The translations under genes were made by a program, and so were the position numbers. DNA of 64,000 nucleotides from Arthrinium phaeospermum (Eukaryota; Ascomycota; Sordariomycetes; Amphisphaeriales; Apiosporaceae), in contig QYRS01000014.1 of assembly GCA_006503535.1 (NCBI GenBank), positions 372,001-436,000 on the forward strand, written 5' to 3'. Each line of letters starts with the position of its first letter. The first letter of the stretch is position 1. Below are positions 1 through 13,647 of this stretch, in pieces. The notes below the pieces were generated by a model. It saw only the letters and a list, made by a program, of their open reading frames with translations. It had not been told where the DNA came from and did no database searches.

Positions 1-551
1 TGGCTGTTGACCGGTGGGTGGGTGGGTTTTGGTTGGGGGTTGGGGCTGTGTGGCTTGCTGCAAATCACGCAATCGATTCGAGGGTCGGGTCTGCCCGACG
101 TCGCACTAATCTCCGGCAACCTGGCAGAGGTGAACCTTCTATTCTGGGTAAGGGCAACAGCCGCATTGGCTGGCTGTGGCCTATTGGATGGATTGGATCA
201 TGGATTGGGTGGGAGATAGATAGAGATAGAGAGAGTCGCATAAATAGAAATCAGGATGCAGATGCAGAACCTGGTCAAACATGGGAGGGATGGGATCTGC
301 TTAAGTGGTCGTGGGTTGATGATTGATTGTGTTTTGTGCCGAGGTAAGTAAAGTACTTACAGGTGCGTCTGGACCAACTTTCGGCGTTAGGGGGCAACTA
401 GCACCTAGGCCTAGGTAAGTACTACGCGATTTGACATACCACTACTTACAGCTACTTACGCCGGCTCTAAGCGAAAGGGGAAAAGAAGGATTCGACCCTC
501 GCGTATTATCATTCGTCACTTCTATTTTCGGATAGATCAGAGAGAAAGAGG

Positions 552-2163
552 ATGGCGGACGACGAGGTGCAATTCGTCGAGATCAACGGCGCCCGCCTGG
601 CCTACCGGATTGCGGGACCCGAGGATGCACCGCTCTTCATCACGCTGCATGGCGGCCGCGGCATGGGTGAGTGAGAACCAGCTTTTCATACTGTTCGTTA
701 TCTTGATATCCGCGTTCTTGGGTTCTTGTTGTTATTATATACATATGACGATCTTCCGCTCCCGAGGGCGCCGGCGCCCCGAGATGGGTGGACTGCAGAT
801 CCCGAATGCCGGAGTACCTCCCCGGTGGGTGATTTCGAGATTGGTCCATCCCTACATATCTCTATTACCTGGTCGCTCCAACTCTCTCTTGATATGCACA
901 GATGTCACTTCTCATGCCTTTCGATTTCGTTTTTGGGGGGTGTGCCCCATTGGCACTTGCACATACATTACCCCCCATGTCCTTACGTCGGGCGACAGCC
1001 GACGGCATCACCTACACAGGGGAGGGAACAGTCACATTGATCAGATGAGCCGGGGCTTACGCAACAGTCGCGCCATGCGCGACGACCCAAACAGGCGACC
1101 ACCGCTCCGACTTCCAAGCCTACAGCCCGCTTTCCTCCATCTCCGCGGATGACCGTCACGGCAGCGGTTCCTACCGCGTCCTGTCGTTCGACTACCGGGG
1201 CCACGGCCGGAGCTCCGCGACCAAGCCCTACACCTTCTCGCAGATCGTCGACGACGTCGAGGGCCTGCGGGCACATTTCGCCGCCACCGCTGGAAGTGAT
1301 GAGGATGGGAAGGTCGTCATCTGCGGCGGGAGCTTCGGGGGGTTTCTGGCGCTGCACTATGCGATTCGGTACGCGGACCGGGTGCGGCATCTGGTGTTGA
1401 GGGGGACGGCGGCGAGTTGGCATCGTGAGTTTCTTTTGACCCTTCTCCATTTTCCCCCTGCTTCCTTGACATTGTTTTCAAGAATGCTGAAAGTGGTTGA
1501 GCAGAGGAGGAAGACGCGATCAAGGTGCTCGAGCAGCGCCTGGACCGGGCCCCGAGCTTCTCGGTCCGGATGCTGCGCGACAAGGTCTTTGGCCGGTTCG
1601 AGAGCGACCTCGAGTTCCGGCTCGTGCACCTGGCCATGATGCCGCTGTACAGCGAGGCCTTTGACGCGGACCAGGGGCTGCGGAGCTGCTTGGGGAACGT
1701 GTACAACGCCGAGTCGCATAGTGAGTTCACTCTGATGGGCTGCCCCCTTTTTCACCGTAGGAAAAAAAAAAGAGAGAGGAAAAAAGAAAGAACGGAAAAG
1801 CTGACGGACGGCCATTTGGTTGTTAGATGACCTCTACTCGGAGTCGGAAAAGTACTTTGACTACCGCGACCAGCTGGGCCAGATCACGGCCAAGACGCTC
1901 GTCATTGTTGGCGACAAGGACTGGATCTGCCCGCCAGGTACGTACTGCGTTTCCCCGGAAGATACCTACCGGCTTCGCCTGTGCACTTATGGCAAGGCAG
2001 TTGAACTGATCAATAATGTACGAACCTCGCAGAGAACTCCGAGTTCATTGCGTCAAAGATACCCGATGCAGCGCTGATGGTGGTGGAGAATGCGAACCAC
2101 AGCGTGCATCTCGAGAAGAACGACGAGGTCATCGCTCGGATTCGGAGTCATCTAGGGACGTAA
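552..2163 (+). CDS. alpha/beta hydrolase, proline iminopeptidase-like
   Basis: Five exons (552-666, 1095-1424, 1505-1720, 1827-1937, 2033-2163) splice to 300 residues with GTGAGT/GTACGT donors and CAG/TAG acceptors. Seen: an oxyanion-hole motif HGGRG near residue 34, the nucleophile elbow GGSFGG (Ser), an acid turn GDKDW and the catalytic His in NANHSVHL near the C-terminus, so the Ser-Asp-His triad is complete and in order. The length suits the family. Known: peptidase-S33-type hydrolases cleave N-terminal proline or related amides and esters; the cytosolic location is inferred from the lack of a signal peptide. The exact substrate cannot be read from sequence; the HGGRG in place of HGGPG leaves room for another esterase or amidase role. 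The start is the first ATG before a conserved beginning (FVEINGARLAYRIAG). Confidence 0.87.
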
Positions 2164-2997
2164 CAAACAGGTGGCATACTCGATCCATGAGCGATACGAA
2201 ATGTTATGCCGCCAAACCATGTGAGTTCGCGATACGGGACAGCGCGAGTCCGACTGGGCGGATTCGACAGCGCCGGTGGCAGCGTTGAGACTCGGCAGCT
2301 ACCACATCGGATGGGTCATGATCCGGAAATAACAACACCCGGCATCTGTGCTTACTTGAAGATGCCGATAGACCACCTGTATATCCTCCATAGAGTGGAC
2401 ATATCATGCCCAGACGCTGCACTGGCAATGAACCGTAGTGGACGCGGGGTAATCCACAGCAGTACAGGCTTAATGCGGAGTCCCAAGCGCCCATAGCAAG
2501 AATCATCATTTTGCAATACTACAAGCTAAGTACCTAAGGAAGTATGCGATTCGTACCTATGTACCTAATACCTAGAATGATATTGTCAAAAAGACAGTAT
2601 TCCAAAGTTCTGTTCAACGACACGTTTTTTGAACTGGAACTGATGTTGGGTGCTTCTTCGATGCCACAGTGGGGTTACGTCACTCGCTAAATTTTGATCG
2701 CAGTGGGTGCCCGCACTTTTACCACTCTCAAACACGAAATATGCAGCACTGGCAGCACATATCGACGTGGACAGGACCCCAACATCGCTAGTCCTCCATT
2801 CCTATTGGCGTGAATAAAGAGTCTACTCCGAGAAGATCTCACTTGATTGAAACTTTGGCATATTCGGAGAGTTTTGCAATTGAAGCTCGGCGTGGGCAAC
2901 GGGTGAACTTGAACCCCACCAAGAACCGCCAGGCCGGGAGGGGAAGATTTCTAGCGGCAACCAACCCCCTTCTACGGAACCAGCAGCAGCGGGAGCC
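2164..2997. other. intergenic, no gene seen
   Basis: The stretch between the hydrolase and the SET-domain gene has only short interrupted frames on both strands. It must hold the hydrolase 3' end and the SET gene promoter. No repeat or RNA gene was recognised. Confidence 0.6.
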
Positions 2998-4428
2998 ATG
3001 ACGACGCCCGACGAGCGGAATGCCGCCCTGATCAAGTGGGTGGAAGAGGCCGGAGGCTGCCTGCACCCGTCGGTCGAAGTCTACCACGACCCCGTGACCA
3101 AGGGCTCCTTCCGCGTGAAAGACGGCTGCACCCTCAACCAGGGCGAGTCCGTCGTGACGCTGCCCATCGCCCGGAGCCTGTCGTACCTCAACGCCATCTG
3201 CGGCCACCCGGCCTTCCCCGCGGTGACGCACAAGAACATTCAGGACAACACGCCGCCGCGGGACGGCCGCTGGTTCCCGGCCGAGTTCCTGCGCGAGGTC
3301 CCGCCCCACGTCGTCGGCCGCTTCGTGCTGATGCAGGAGTACCTGCGCGGCCCCGACTCGGCCTGGTGGCCCTACCTCCGCACCCTGCCGCAGCCGGAGC
3401 ACGTGGCCGGCATGCTGCCCGCGCTCTGGCCCGTCGACGACCTCGAGTTCCTGGTGGGCACCAACGCCTACGTCGCCGTCCAGGAGATCAAGGCCACCCT
3501 CAAGAAGGAGTACAAGCAGGCCGTGAAGCTGCTGCTGCCCGAAGGGGACTGGGCGGGCTACACGCGCCCGCTCTACCTCTGGGCCTATGCCATCTTCACT
3601 AGTCGCAGCTTCCGCCCATCCCTCATTATTCCGGACGCGGAGGCGCTGGCCCTGCCGTGCGAGATTGATGACTTTTCGGTGCTGTTGCCGCTTTATGATG
3701 TGGGGAACCATTCGCCGGTGGCCAGGACGGCGTGGAGGACGGATAGCGAGACGCTTCTGTGTAGGCTGATATCCGGTCAGGCTTGCGAGTCCGGCAGTCA
3801 AGTATTCAACGTAAGTCCCCATCCTCCGCCAGGAACGCCACTCGCTTACATGCGAGGATTCTTTTAGAACTACGGCATGAAGACCAACGCCGAGCTGCTG
3901 CTGGGCTACGGCTTCATCCTGCCCGAGGAGGAGTACCTGCACAACGACTACGTGCACGTCCGGACCCGGGCGACGGACGACGACGACCTGGCGGGGACGC
4001 ACCTCGTCTCGCTGCGGCCGATGACGGACCCGACGTCGGTGGTGGGCCGGTCCAAACGGCTGACGAGCGACGACTGCCCCGGCGTCGCGACGCAGTTCGC
4101 CCACATCCAGGACTCGCTGGTGACGAGCCTATACGAAGCCATCACGCGGGCGGCTTTCGCGGCGGCGGGCGAGCAAGAAGGGGACAACACGTTCGAGGAC
4201 AGCGCGACCATGGACGACATCGTGGCGGGCCGCATCGCGCCGCCGGTGAAGGAGCGGATCGTGCAGGCGTTGGGTTCCAAGCTGAGCCAGGACCTCGACG
4301 TGCTCGAGGAGGTCGAGGTGCCCACCGAGGGGCTGAGCGAGAACCAGCGGCTCGCGGTGCGGTATAGGGAGCAGTGCGTCAAGACGCTGGAGAATGCGCT
4401 GCGGTGCCTGGCCAGCGACGACGAATAG
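2998..4428 (+). CDS. SET-domain lysine methyltransferase (RKM/SETD6-like)
   Basis: Two exons (2998-3810, 3868-4428; 57-nt intron with GTAAGT and TTTTAG) encode 457 residues. Seen: the N-terminal half carries a split SET fold, with the DVGNHSP substrate/cofactor loop near residue 240 (D-x-x-N-H), and right after the splice the NYGMKTNAELLLGYGF motif that closes the SET active site. A helical C-terminal part (the Rubisco-LSMT-type substrate-binding region) follows. Known: this class methylates lysines of non-histone proteins such as ribosomal proteins, using S-adenosylmethionine in cytosol or nucleus. The intron falls just before the asparagine of N-Y-G, so both halves are needed for activity. 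The particular target is not predictable. The start ATG follows an uninterrupted leader and begins MTTPDERNAALIKW, typical for the family. Confidence 0.88.
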
Positions 4429-5824
4429 GTACAAGCTCGGGACCCGTCCGTCTGGGTAGGTTGGGTATCTACATTGGTCCCTGACCAGTGACAACTCGGA
4501 AACCCATCTATGTATATGTTTGGGCTCATGTACTCCGTACCTGTAGGGCTGTTTATTGGATAGGCGTGAGGCGCGGCGATGGAACGCTCCAGGCCCCCAT
4601 ATCTCCACCAACATGAAGGGCCAATCAATACAATATGTGCAGACCTGGAAGCCAAGGTATCAAGTATTAGGGCTTGGCTTTACGGTAAACTGATCAACGT
4701 TTATGTTCAATTGTACTATTGGGCTCGGGCAAATAATCAAGTGAGTCCGGCATGGCGCCGTCTGCCCGTTTTCAACCGATGTCGTCAAGTATCACAAGAG
4801 CGGTATACTCGCAGCAGCCGCAGTTACAGGAACCAGCAAACATCCAAACTGGGGCTGTTATTGGGTCTCTGGGTTTTTTCTTCATCACAGAGGGGCCAAG
4901 AACAATTCACCGCTCATGCCGCCCACAGAAGAGAGAGGTAAAAAAAGAAGTGAAAAGAAACATGGAATAAGTAGCCATCGTGAAAACGGGATGTACCGGC
5001 GAAGCGGCAGTCTCGTGGACATTGGTTGGCATCCATGCCATGGTATTGGGAGCCAATCGTTTTGGCAGTCAATGGCAGCGCACTCTTGGAAACCCGGCTT
5101 TGCCTTGGCGCCCGCGGCAGGGCCCTATCAGTGCTAGCCAAGCGCTAGTGGTCGTCAGCCATCAGCCATCAGCCTCCTTCTGGGCAAATCCTTGCGGCCA
5201 AATGCAAAATCTTGGCCCTTACCAAGCAGGCCCAATATCGTAGTGCAATGTGAGATCAAGTTCTAGGTGACCTGCCTAGATGCCAACAATTATTTGAATC
5301 ATGTCATCTAGATACGTGTGTGCGCACATGTGTTTAGCCAAGGAATTTGATATCTTGGGTGCGCCACGTTGCGCATCCAGCAGGGCAATGCCATTCAGCA
5401 GGGCGCTAAATCAGACAGTGCTGTAAACAGTCACCTAAAACAATAACAACCTGGAAAAGCAAGCTCGTAAATTCAAGAGTGGTCTATCACCACTGGTCGC
5501 ATGCTAAAGGGGTATCATCATCTTCCTAGTTCCTTCGTTCCGATCAGTCTGTCTCTCGCCCGTTCGCCCTAATGTTTTGGTGCCCAATGAACTCCATGTG
5601 ATACAAGGTTTCGCCATCAATCAGTCAATATCAGTAAAACCCAACTTGCTCAATGCCATTCGCCCGAAAGTGAAAGCGCCGCCTCTCTTCCTCTACTCCC
5701 CAGAAACACCGACTAAACACGAAAACACCTCTAGCATATCCAAGTCATCAATCTCGTAAGTCACGGACTGGGTGACCAATTACATCCTCCCAGGCCCCAG
5801 AAATGGTTTGGAATACCGGTTTGT
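4429..5824. other. intergenic, convergent spacer, no gene seen
   Basis: About 1.4 kb between two convergent genes. Frames are short and rich in stops, base composition is more AT-rich than in the flanking exons, and no RNA gene or repeat could be recognised. Confidence 0.55.
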
Positions 5825-6642
5825 TCAGTGACTCGCCGGGTGCCCGGCAGCGGTGGCCTGGCCATTGCTATCCCTGAGGGCGTAGTCCGCGTCATCGGGA
5901 AGCAGCACCATGTTCTCGTTCAGGAGATCCAAACAGGCTCTCGACGCTGTTGTGGTGGTTGCACATCGCGTCAGCCAACCAGATCACGTAGTTAAAAACA
6001 GATACATCATCTCCCATGCACGGAAGCCGTGCACGCACCACACGTTCGTCATGTGTGTCTTGTCTTTCCCAAATATGAAAAATGACAAAACTTCGAAGGG
6101 GCGTTTCTGGGAGAGGGGATTTTGGAGGAGGGAAGGAGAAGAGAAAACTCACGTCGTAAACTGGCATCGCCCGACTCGAGCGCGGCGCTCATCCGCGCCG
6201 AGTTGTAGCACCCGTACGCCTGCTGGAGCTCCAGCATCCGCCGCCAGAGCCGCTCCGGGTCGCCGCCGGCCCCCTGCTCGAGCGCGCGGACCGAGTCGCG
6301 GCGCCGGCTGGCGAACATGTCCAAGTCCTCCTCCGAGTTGGCGTCGCTCAGCGATGAGCTGGTGGGCGAGGGAGATCTGGCATTGTTACTACTGCGCCCG
6401 AAGACGGCGGCTAGTATCCGTCTATGGCTGCTGCTGCTCCCCCGTCGGCTGCTTTGGCGGAGTTCCTCTTGGGAGTGGTTGCGGCTGCTGGTGGAGTAGC
6501 ACGAGGACGACGAGGACAAGCTGGCGGGTGATTTTGACTGGGAGGTCTCGGTGGTGGGTGCGGGTAGGGGACACGGCGTGATGGCGTCGATGTCGTCGTC
6601 GTAGGCCGAAACCGACGAGGATCTACTTGAGAAGCGCGGCAT
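5825..6642 (-). CDS. conserved serine-rich fungal protein, unknown function
   Basis: Two exons on the minus strand (6153-6642 and 5825-5946, joined across a 206-nt intron with a GTGAGT donor and CAACAG acceptor). Splicing yields a uniform C-terminal motif, LRPSRACLDLLNE, which supports the model. The first 130 residues are low complexity and Ser/Arg-rich with many possible phosphorylation sites (probably disordered). A helical segment follows (PERLWRRMLELQQAYGCYNS), then the RPSRACLDLLNE motif and an acidic tail. No catalytic motif, signal peptide or membrane segment is seen. An in-frame ATG lies 99 nt upstream; the chosen ATG has an A at -3 and begins MPRFSSRSSS. Function unknown. Confidence 0.72.
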
Positions 6643-9600
6643 CTTTTGTGTGTGTTTGGTGTTTCGTCCTTTCTCTTCCTTCGCTCCTTCTCGCTTGTGT
6701 CTTGTATCAGCCCTATATCTGATATATGAGATGGTGGCCAAGAGTGTGGTAGCGTTTGTTGGTCCGGTCCGATGTTCGGGTGGGATTACTGTATTAGTCG
6801 TTGGGTGTGGGTTGTGGGTAGAAATATCAACACGGTGTGTAAAGTCTTATATGGACAATGTGTAAAAGATTTTCTCAAGGTCAGGGTCGAGGGAGGATTC
6901 CGGGTCTTAAATACCAGCATGAACCTTCTATTCCCGTACGAGAAGCAGGGGTCATGGGGGTACAAGTTGACAAGGTATGAGTGTGCCGGGAATTGGGAGG
7001 AAGTGGGAGGTGGGAGTCAGTTCCGGAGGAGGGGGGCGGGCGAATGCTACTTGACTTATATAACAAGCGATGCAAGATGTCATACGAACAGCCCCGACGC
7101 CAGCTGCATGCGCCGATTATTAGCAATATCTGGTAACCCTCGAGTAATAGTACGGAGCCTTTTGAGCTGACGTATCATGTATTCATTCACTGAACTGACT
7201 AGTAAGTACCTAGGTGGGAATAAATAAACATTCGATCGGGAATGGGGGACTGGGACTGGGGGGGCAAGGGAGAAAAGGGAAATATTTGTGATGCGCTGTT
7301 GCTGGTGTGTGGGTGCGTGTACTGTACTGCAATGCTGGCTCTGCTTTTTTGCTTGCTGCTGCTGCTGCTTACTGACTAACGTGCATGCTTGGATGAAGTA
7401 ATTTTTTGCAGGCTTTGTGCCCAATCACACGGCGTGGGGCTTGCAGGGCCTCTCGCTTCAACGTCTCCCCAAGGTCCCCTAATAAGCTCTCTCCAGTACT
7501 CTCTCGTCAGTAAAGTTGTTCGCTCTCTCCACTTTGGGTTCCTAGTCTAGCCGGACGACGCCCCGTCGAGAGACCCATTAGGTTAGGTGCAACTGCCAAG
7601 CAGCACCAGGAGATAAAAACGTTCCCGCATTTGGTGCGGGCGGTTGACGGTACATTCATTGCATGCTGTCTCAACTTACTCTCAAGTTTACGTATGTTGC
7701 TAGGTCAGGTTCCGATTGTCAAACTTGTCAGTCGATAACGGAGACGGCGAGCATCGGGTCTTGGCGTGGATCAACCGCCCCGCCAAGTAGATACATGTGT
7801 ACTTTGAAAATGCGCAAGTGCGGGTGTCTGGATGGGCGGAAGGAGGGAATCGATGGGTGAAGGGAAAAATAGAGAACGAGCAAAAAAGAGAAAGTACCTG
7901 TGTAAACAGCCACGCATAAGCTTCATTTGATTCCTCATCTTCAGATGCTTTCAGCTGCCCCCCTCGGCTCGGGTTGACTCTTGGGGGGTGGCCACCTTTA
8001 TTGCACCGCAATCTAGCAGGAATTTATCGAATCTAGTATTACTCAATTTTTGCAATCTATCCCACCCTATGGGGGCCAGGGCGATGCAGCGGAACGGGGA
8101 GGCTCGCTTGGCATCACCCATTCTTAGCAAAAAAAGGAGGCATGTTCATGTCATCACTATCGAAGTATTTGCAGCTCCCTAAAAAGGCCCCTTGGCCCCC
8201 TACGTAAAAGAACGAGGCGCAGGGGGGCTTCCTCTACCGCAGGAGCCGCATCTTTGTCAGATTAGGCAATCCCGAACCTTCAGCAACCACAAACGACCCG
8301 AGTCCGAATATGACAGCAGCAGCAAATGAAGAAAAACATGTCATCGAGAGAGAAAAAAGAACACATATGTACAATAAGCTTTTCTCTTCCATCTTGTGGA
8401 ATGTCCCTGGTGAGTGATCCATCTGGTCCACCCATCGATAAAGGTAATAATGTACCGATCCATGTGATGCTGGGTGTGACGAGATCAAGTACTGTACCTG
8501 TATCCTTGGCGAGGATCCCAATCCAATCCAGTCCGAACCCAGCCCATCTGATTCAAGGTTTGGCCTGCGCGGCAAGCCGCCAGCACCAGCGCCGGCAACG
8601 TCGATCATCTGGTCTCCAACTACCGAAGTGCACCACCAACCCAACCCACTATCAAAGGGGCCCCGGTCAATAGAATAGCCCTGGAAAAAAAGTGCTTTGT
8701 TGGTGGAGCTCTCTGCGCCCGCTATCGGCTCCGGGCTTGGCTTTGTTCGCTTGGAGGTATTGATTGTCCGCTGCACATGCCTCTCTCTCTTCCACTCACA
8801 GGGTCATACAAACACTCATATCATCATACATGGAGAAGAAAAACAACAACATCAACACCAACAAAAACAGGAACCACTAGTCAGGGGGACAGAAGATACG
8901 TGGTTAAGCTTATTGGTCGTCTTCAGACGGATGATGCAACAATTATCTTAGGTCGTGTGGCGTAGCACACCAGATTCGTCAATGCCCCCTATGGCTCTTT
9001 TTGGCGTCCTCGCGTCTTACGTGGACGACCGCCCGACCTGATGGTGATGAGCTTGACGGCGCGCTACGGGCGTGCAGGGGTTTGCATCTAAAGTGTTACT
9101 TTACCAGCCTGGACCGGGGGCTCGTATCGCAAATCAATGCAGCATCGTGCATCACCAACAAACGAACATGGGAAACCAGAAGAAAAGTGACCAACTGACA
9201 ACAAGCATGCCGGCCGATGGCACGCAAACACCAGCATGCGATAACCAATGGCCCTGTCGTCGTAGTCGTCTTCGTCTGAAGTTTTCCAGTTGTTCATGCG
9301 TCCCGTCATTCCCGCAGTTTTCGTCGTCTTCGCCGACGCCGCTTATTCTTTCTCACGAAATGCCACTACATACGAGCAGGTAGGTGTGTGTGAACGTTTT
9401 CGCCGTGCGTGGGTGCGACGACGTCGGGCAAAGAGAGGCGGTGACCCAAACGAAATCTGGCCCAGGGAAACACTCCGCGAAACCCGGACAAATGCAGTCA
9501 TCACCGTGTTTTAATTCTTGTTTCTTCTACCCGCGTCGGCGAGGAGTCATACACATCTTACTCTAAAGAACTTTTTTTTTGTCGTTCGGTTCTGCTCGCG

Positions 9601-12600
9601 TCGCACAATGTTCAATCGAGTCCACATGCTTAACCCCCTGTCCCCAGAAAGTCTTGGGATAGATCTCCCCCGACTGGGCATTTTTCAGTGGGATCCGCCC
9701 GTGGGGAGTCGGGCTCCTCCCCAGAATTGAAGGGAAATGATATGCTATGGACTTTCGCAACCTCCTCTCATGAAAGCCTCACCATTGGCGACCACACCGA
9801 CCATTCACCGCTGCCAAGCTCATCGTCGCCTTATTTGTGTACCTTTTCTTTTTCTTTTTTTCCTATTTTCCTTCTTTGGTATATCGCATTCATGCGAATT
9901 AATTACCCAAGTACATGTCGGAGCCTCCCCGGGCGTCAAGTCGATGCCCCCCGGGGGTAGGTGGTAGCAGCAGCAGTGGCCTCCACCGAAGTTACTCCAC
10001 TGGGCTGCTTTGTCACCCTGCAACTGCTCCTACCTCCCTGCTGTCGCGACCTGTCACTACCAAGCAACCACGGGAGTGGGGATTCGCAATGTGACCATCG
10101 ACGAGGTCCAGACCTATCCCCTTTCCCCTTCACGATCGTCGCAGGTATAGGACGAACGTACGACCCGCGTCGAACAATGGCTTCACAAACTCACGAGGGT
10201 CAGCTGTTCGTCTCATAAGGTAGGACCTCTACTTCGCGTCTAGACCACGACATGGACAGCGCATTCCCAGCGCAATTTCACAGATACGCATACACACAGG
10301 GTGCAATCGCGCCGATTATTCTTTTATTCACAACATCGCGTGAGCTTCTCGTCTGGGGTTTGGTGATGCTCTCCTCCTGGGGCTCTGGGGGAGGCCCATC
10401 TGCTCCAGTCACACACACCCTCCGTTTCTTAACTACGGACTCCGTGCGTCCAAGACATTTACATCACAAGCCGCGGCAACCAAAAAGGCCCCCGAGATGA
10501 TGAAGTCATGCGCGGTCAAACGGGACCTGCCAAGGAAGATCCCGGGGTCTTGAAGATCTAGGGTCAGGTCACCGGGTCGGTTTCTTATCAGATACTTATT
10601 AGACGGAGATCTCGACGAGCTACTGTATGAAAGTATCCAAGACGGCACTCGCTAAAGTGACCGACCGCTATTAGGTAGGTGGGTAGAGGTAAATTCGTTA
10701 ACAAAAGAGCTCTCAATCAAGTCGTCCCGCGCCACATCTCGAGACCTCTACTTGGAGGGCAACCTGCCCCTTCGGCCCATCGGTCGGCTGCGAGCGATCT
10801 GGGCGCCCAAACCGGGGATGGGATTGTGACTGTATCATTTCTGCTTCAATAGAGTTGAGTGAGACCTACATGCTGTTAGGATGCACGACGGGCGGTTACG
10901 GTTCAACCATGGGGTTTCAGTGTGATCGGCAGCCGCAGTCTGATCGGTTGCATGGAGACTACTTGGTAAGGTGGATTGCCGCTTTCGGTCGAAGTGTCGC
11001 CATATGCCGGGCGGTCACACTATCGCCTATCGCCAACCTAACAGCCAATATCGACATTGGGTTTTTGGAGTCAGAGGCAATGCAGCCAGCATCCTTTCAA
11101 GACTCGACGACGCAGCGGTCAGTTGCCAGTAGCGACGGCCGCCCCATTGTTGCATGCTATCAATGCATCAAGGGAACCTTTGCACCTCATGTACCTACCC
11201 CAGTTGGTTGCTGCGATGCACCAGCAAAAGTCACGACCAGACGGGATCACAAGCTGGGCAAATGATCGACAGCTAGCATGCGGAGCTTGTTGTTGTTCTG
11301 GTTGAGCTTGTAAGCCGTAACATATGCACGTACTACTGCTGCTGCTGCTGTGTGTGCGTGTACTCTCCTACATATGGACCCAAGAGAGAGAGATGGCGCC
11401 TGGGGTGCAGGAGGCAAGGTGGCAGTTGACGGGGGTCCGGATGTCTTAGGGCGATGCTGATAACCAGGATAGGACTGGCCCAAGAGTTTAGTTCGCCTGT
11501 CTGACTGGTAGCTGTGTAGGTATTGAAGTTGACGGTCATGCAAGAGGATATGTCAAATTACTCGACAGTCTTCTCCAGCACCCTATCAAACATCTTCACC
11601 GGTGGCATGACCGACGACGATGACTTTGCGGTGTCGGAGTTGGAGACCGCCCCAGTTGGCTGATGATGGTGGATGATGACAGTCAGTCGATACTCACATT
11701 AGCATCTGGGGGGGGGTTTCCAGTAACGATCGACACGGCATTGCATCTGAAGGGGGGTGGTGGTGCATGTGGGATTTGGGGCCGGTCGCCTAAGCTTATC
11801 ATTTAGCATGTCTGTCGAGGCGGGGTCGCATCGTCGTTTTCTGGACGCGGGGTTGACTTGGCTCCTTCGCCAGCATCGCCCACGAATCCACATCTTCTGC
11901 TTCGTCGATGGCCAGCCAGGTACTTGGGGCAAGCAAATCCACTTCCTCAAGAAGAGACTATTGATTCCACATGCTTTTAAGCATGCGCCGAGCAAGCACG
12001 TGTACAGTAAGTCACGGTAATGACTGATGAATGTATGATGGCCAATTACCTGGGGCTGTACTTTGGCGATCGACGACGCGAGAGAGGCAATGATTTGAAA
12101 TCAATGTCCGCGAAGATGTCACTGCGCATCACAATACTATGACTCAATAACGAATCGAAGTAAACGCAACCTATCTGTCAATCACCAAGCCTCTGTATTG
12201 CATCGACACTGTTGACCAAACAGCTCTTTGGCTGATCTAAGCTGAGCTGAGCTGAGACAGACACTTATTTTTAGTGCCAGCGGCATCCTGTTCCTGAGCC
12301 TCATCCGAACCACCAATCGTCTAATGAACGACGAAGTTCGGCGTCCAAAGTTACGCTCGCCCCATGCGAATGTTTACCATTACTGAGATTGGATGATGCC
12401 ACCGGACTCCTTTGAAAATTCTTGATGTTGCTCCTGACTGGATGGGATGGCATATGCTGAGCTCTTCCACCACGGTTCGCTGTTGAAATTAGGGGTGAAC
12501 AAATAGGGGATATCAGTCTTCACCAACCGGACATATTGACGCTCCGCGCTCCCGCCACGACGTGTACAAAACCATCGAATGTCCTTTAACCCTCTATCGA

Positions 12601-13647
12601 CGAACAGTCGAAGATGATTGCCAGACGACTCAAGGCCAGTTGATTCTCCATCTATACGCGCGGCGTGCGTACTTGGGTCTTTCTCATTCGATTTGGTTCA
12701 CATGATTTATGTCGGTGCCGTGCCGGAAACATCTCCGCGACTCAATCTCAAAGAGGTCATGCCACATTAGGTAGTCATTTAATTGCAATAAACTTGTATT
12801 TTAAAGTGAAATAGAGTGGCTTGGTAAGATTGAAGAAGCTCGGAGTCGGTCCAAATGGCGGCGCCTCGTACAGCTGCTCAAAAGCCGACCATGTGCTGGA
12901 GTACCCAAGTCCTTCCTGTTCAGGGTCTGCCCATGCTACATCTTCTCGATATGTCGCTTAGATCTTGGGGGGACGAACTTGTTCCACGAGGTTTGCCGCG
13001 TTTATTTACGTATCTCTACGACACCATTTGGCGTTACATGCAACGGCTCGCCGTACTCCCTTCGCGTACAACCCCCCTCAGTCATCCATCGCGGAATCTC
13101 TTTCTCCCCTTACCATTGAAGTTATCAGAACGATGGCGTCCAATTCGGATCTTTCATCAAATTGATCAATACCCACTAGCCATCCTGAAACAGTCGTCGA
13201 CTTCCCTCGTTTAAAGAATGGCTTGTTGACGTGGAGTTCTTCTAGAAAGCGGCTACTGCCCGGCTCCAGATCAATGCGTGCTCGGCTTCTGCTCAAATTG
13301 CCGTAATTTTGTCCAACGGATAGAACGTTCATCACGGACAGGAACATAGGGGCCGTGTCACTTGGTTCTAGCCATTTCGGACCTCCTACCTGACCCAAGT
13401 GTCTTGACATTGTATAACTGGCTGCGTCGAGTCTTGCTTCACTGCTGGGCTAGGCACAATTGCAGGGTGTGGATATCTTGAGTAGTTAAATTGACTGTTG
13501 ACGGCAAGCAGCAGGCTTCGGTCTTTGGGGGATACAAGCGGCTGGGTGTTCCCGTCATAAAGGCCGCGTGGCCCTGTGCTGGCCTACCACGATGTTCGTG
13601 ATTCCTCCCCCCTGGTTTTTGGTAGAGACTCCCGTGCGGTAGCAGCG
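6643..13647. other. 7-kb gene-poor region
   Basis: No frame here shows a recognisable domain, good codon periodicity or plausible splice partners. Seen are short simple repeats (CTG/CAG runs near 7356-7370 and 11336-11350, a GAGCT repeat near 12240-12255) and homopolymer tracts. It must contain the promoter of the minus-strand gene ending at 6642 and that of the glycosyltransferase-like gene at 13648. Long untranslated leaders or noncoding transcripts are possible but cannot be shown. Confidence 0.5.

Noticed and set aside
2839..4104. Long minus-strand frame opposite the SET gene
   Set aside because: It is the antisense of GC-rich codons of the SET exon, with a His/Arg/Val-rich composition typical of shadows; the plus strand has clear SET motifs.
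8234..8776. A 180-residue minus-strand frame in the gene-poor block
   Set aside because: No domain or signal, weak codon pattern and no splice partners; it includes simple-sequence stretches.
12855..13214. A 119-residue plus-strand frame
   Set aside because: Starts at an ATG but shows no family pattern and overlaps a minus-strand frame of similar quality; random openness is sufficient.
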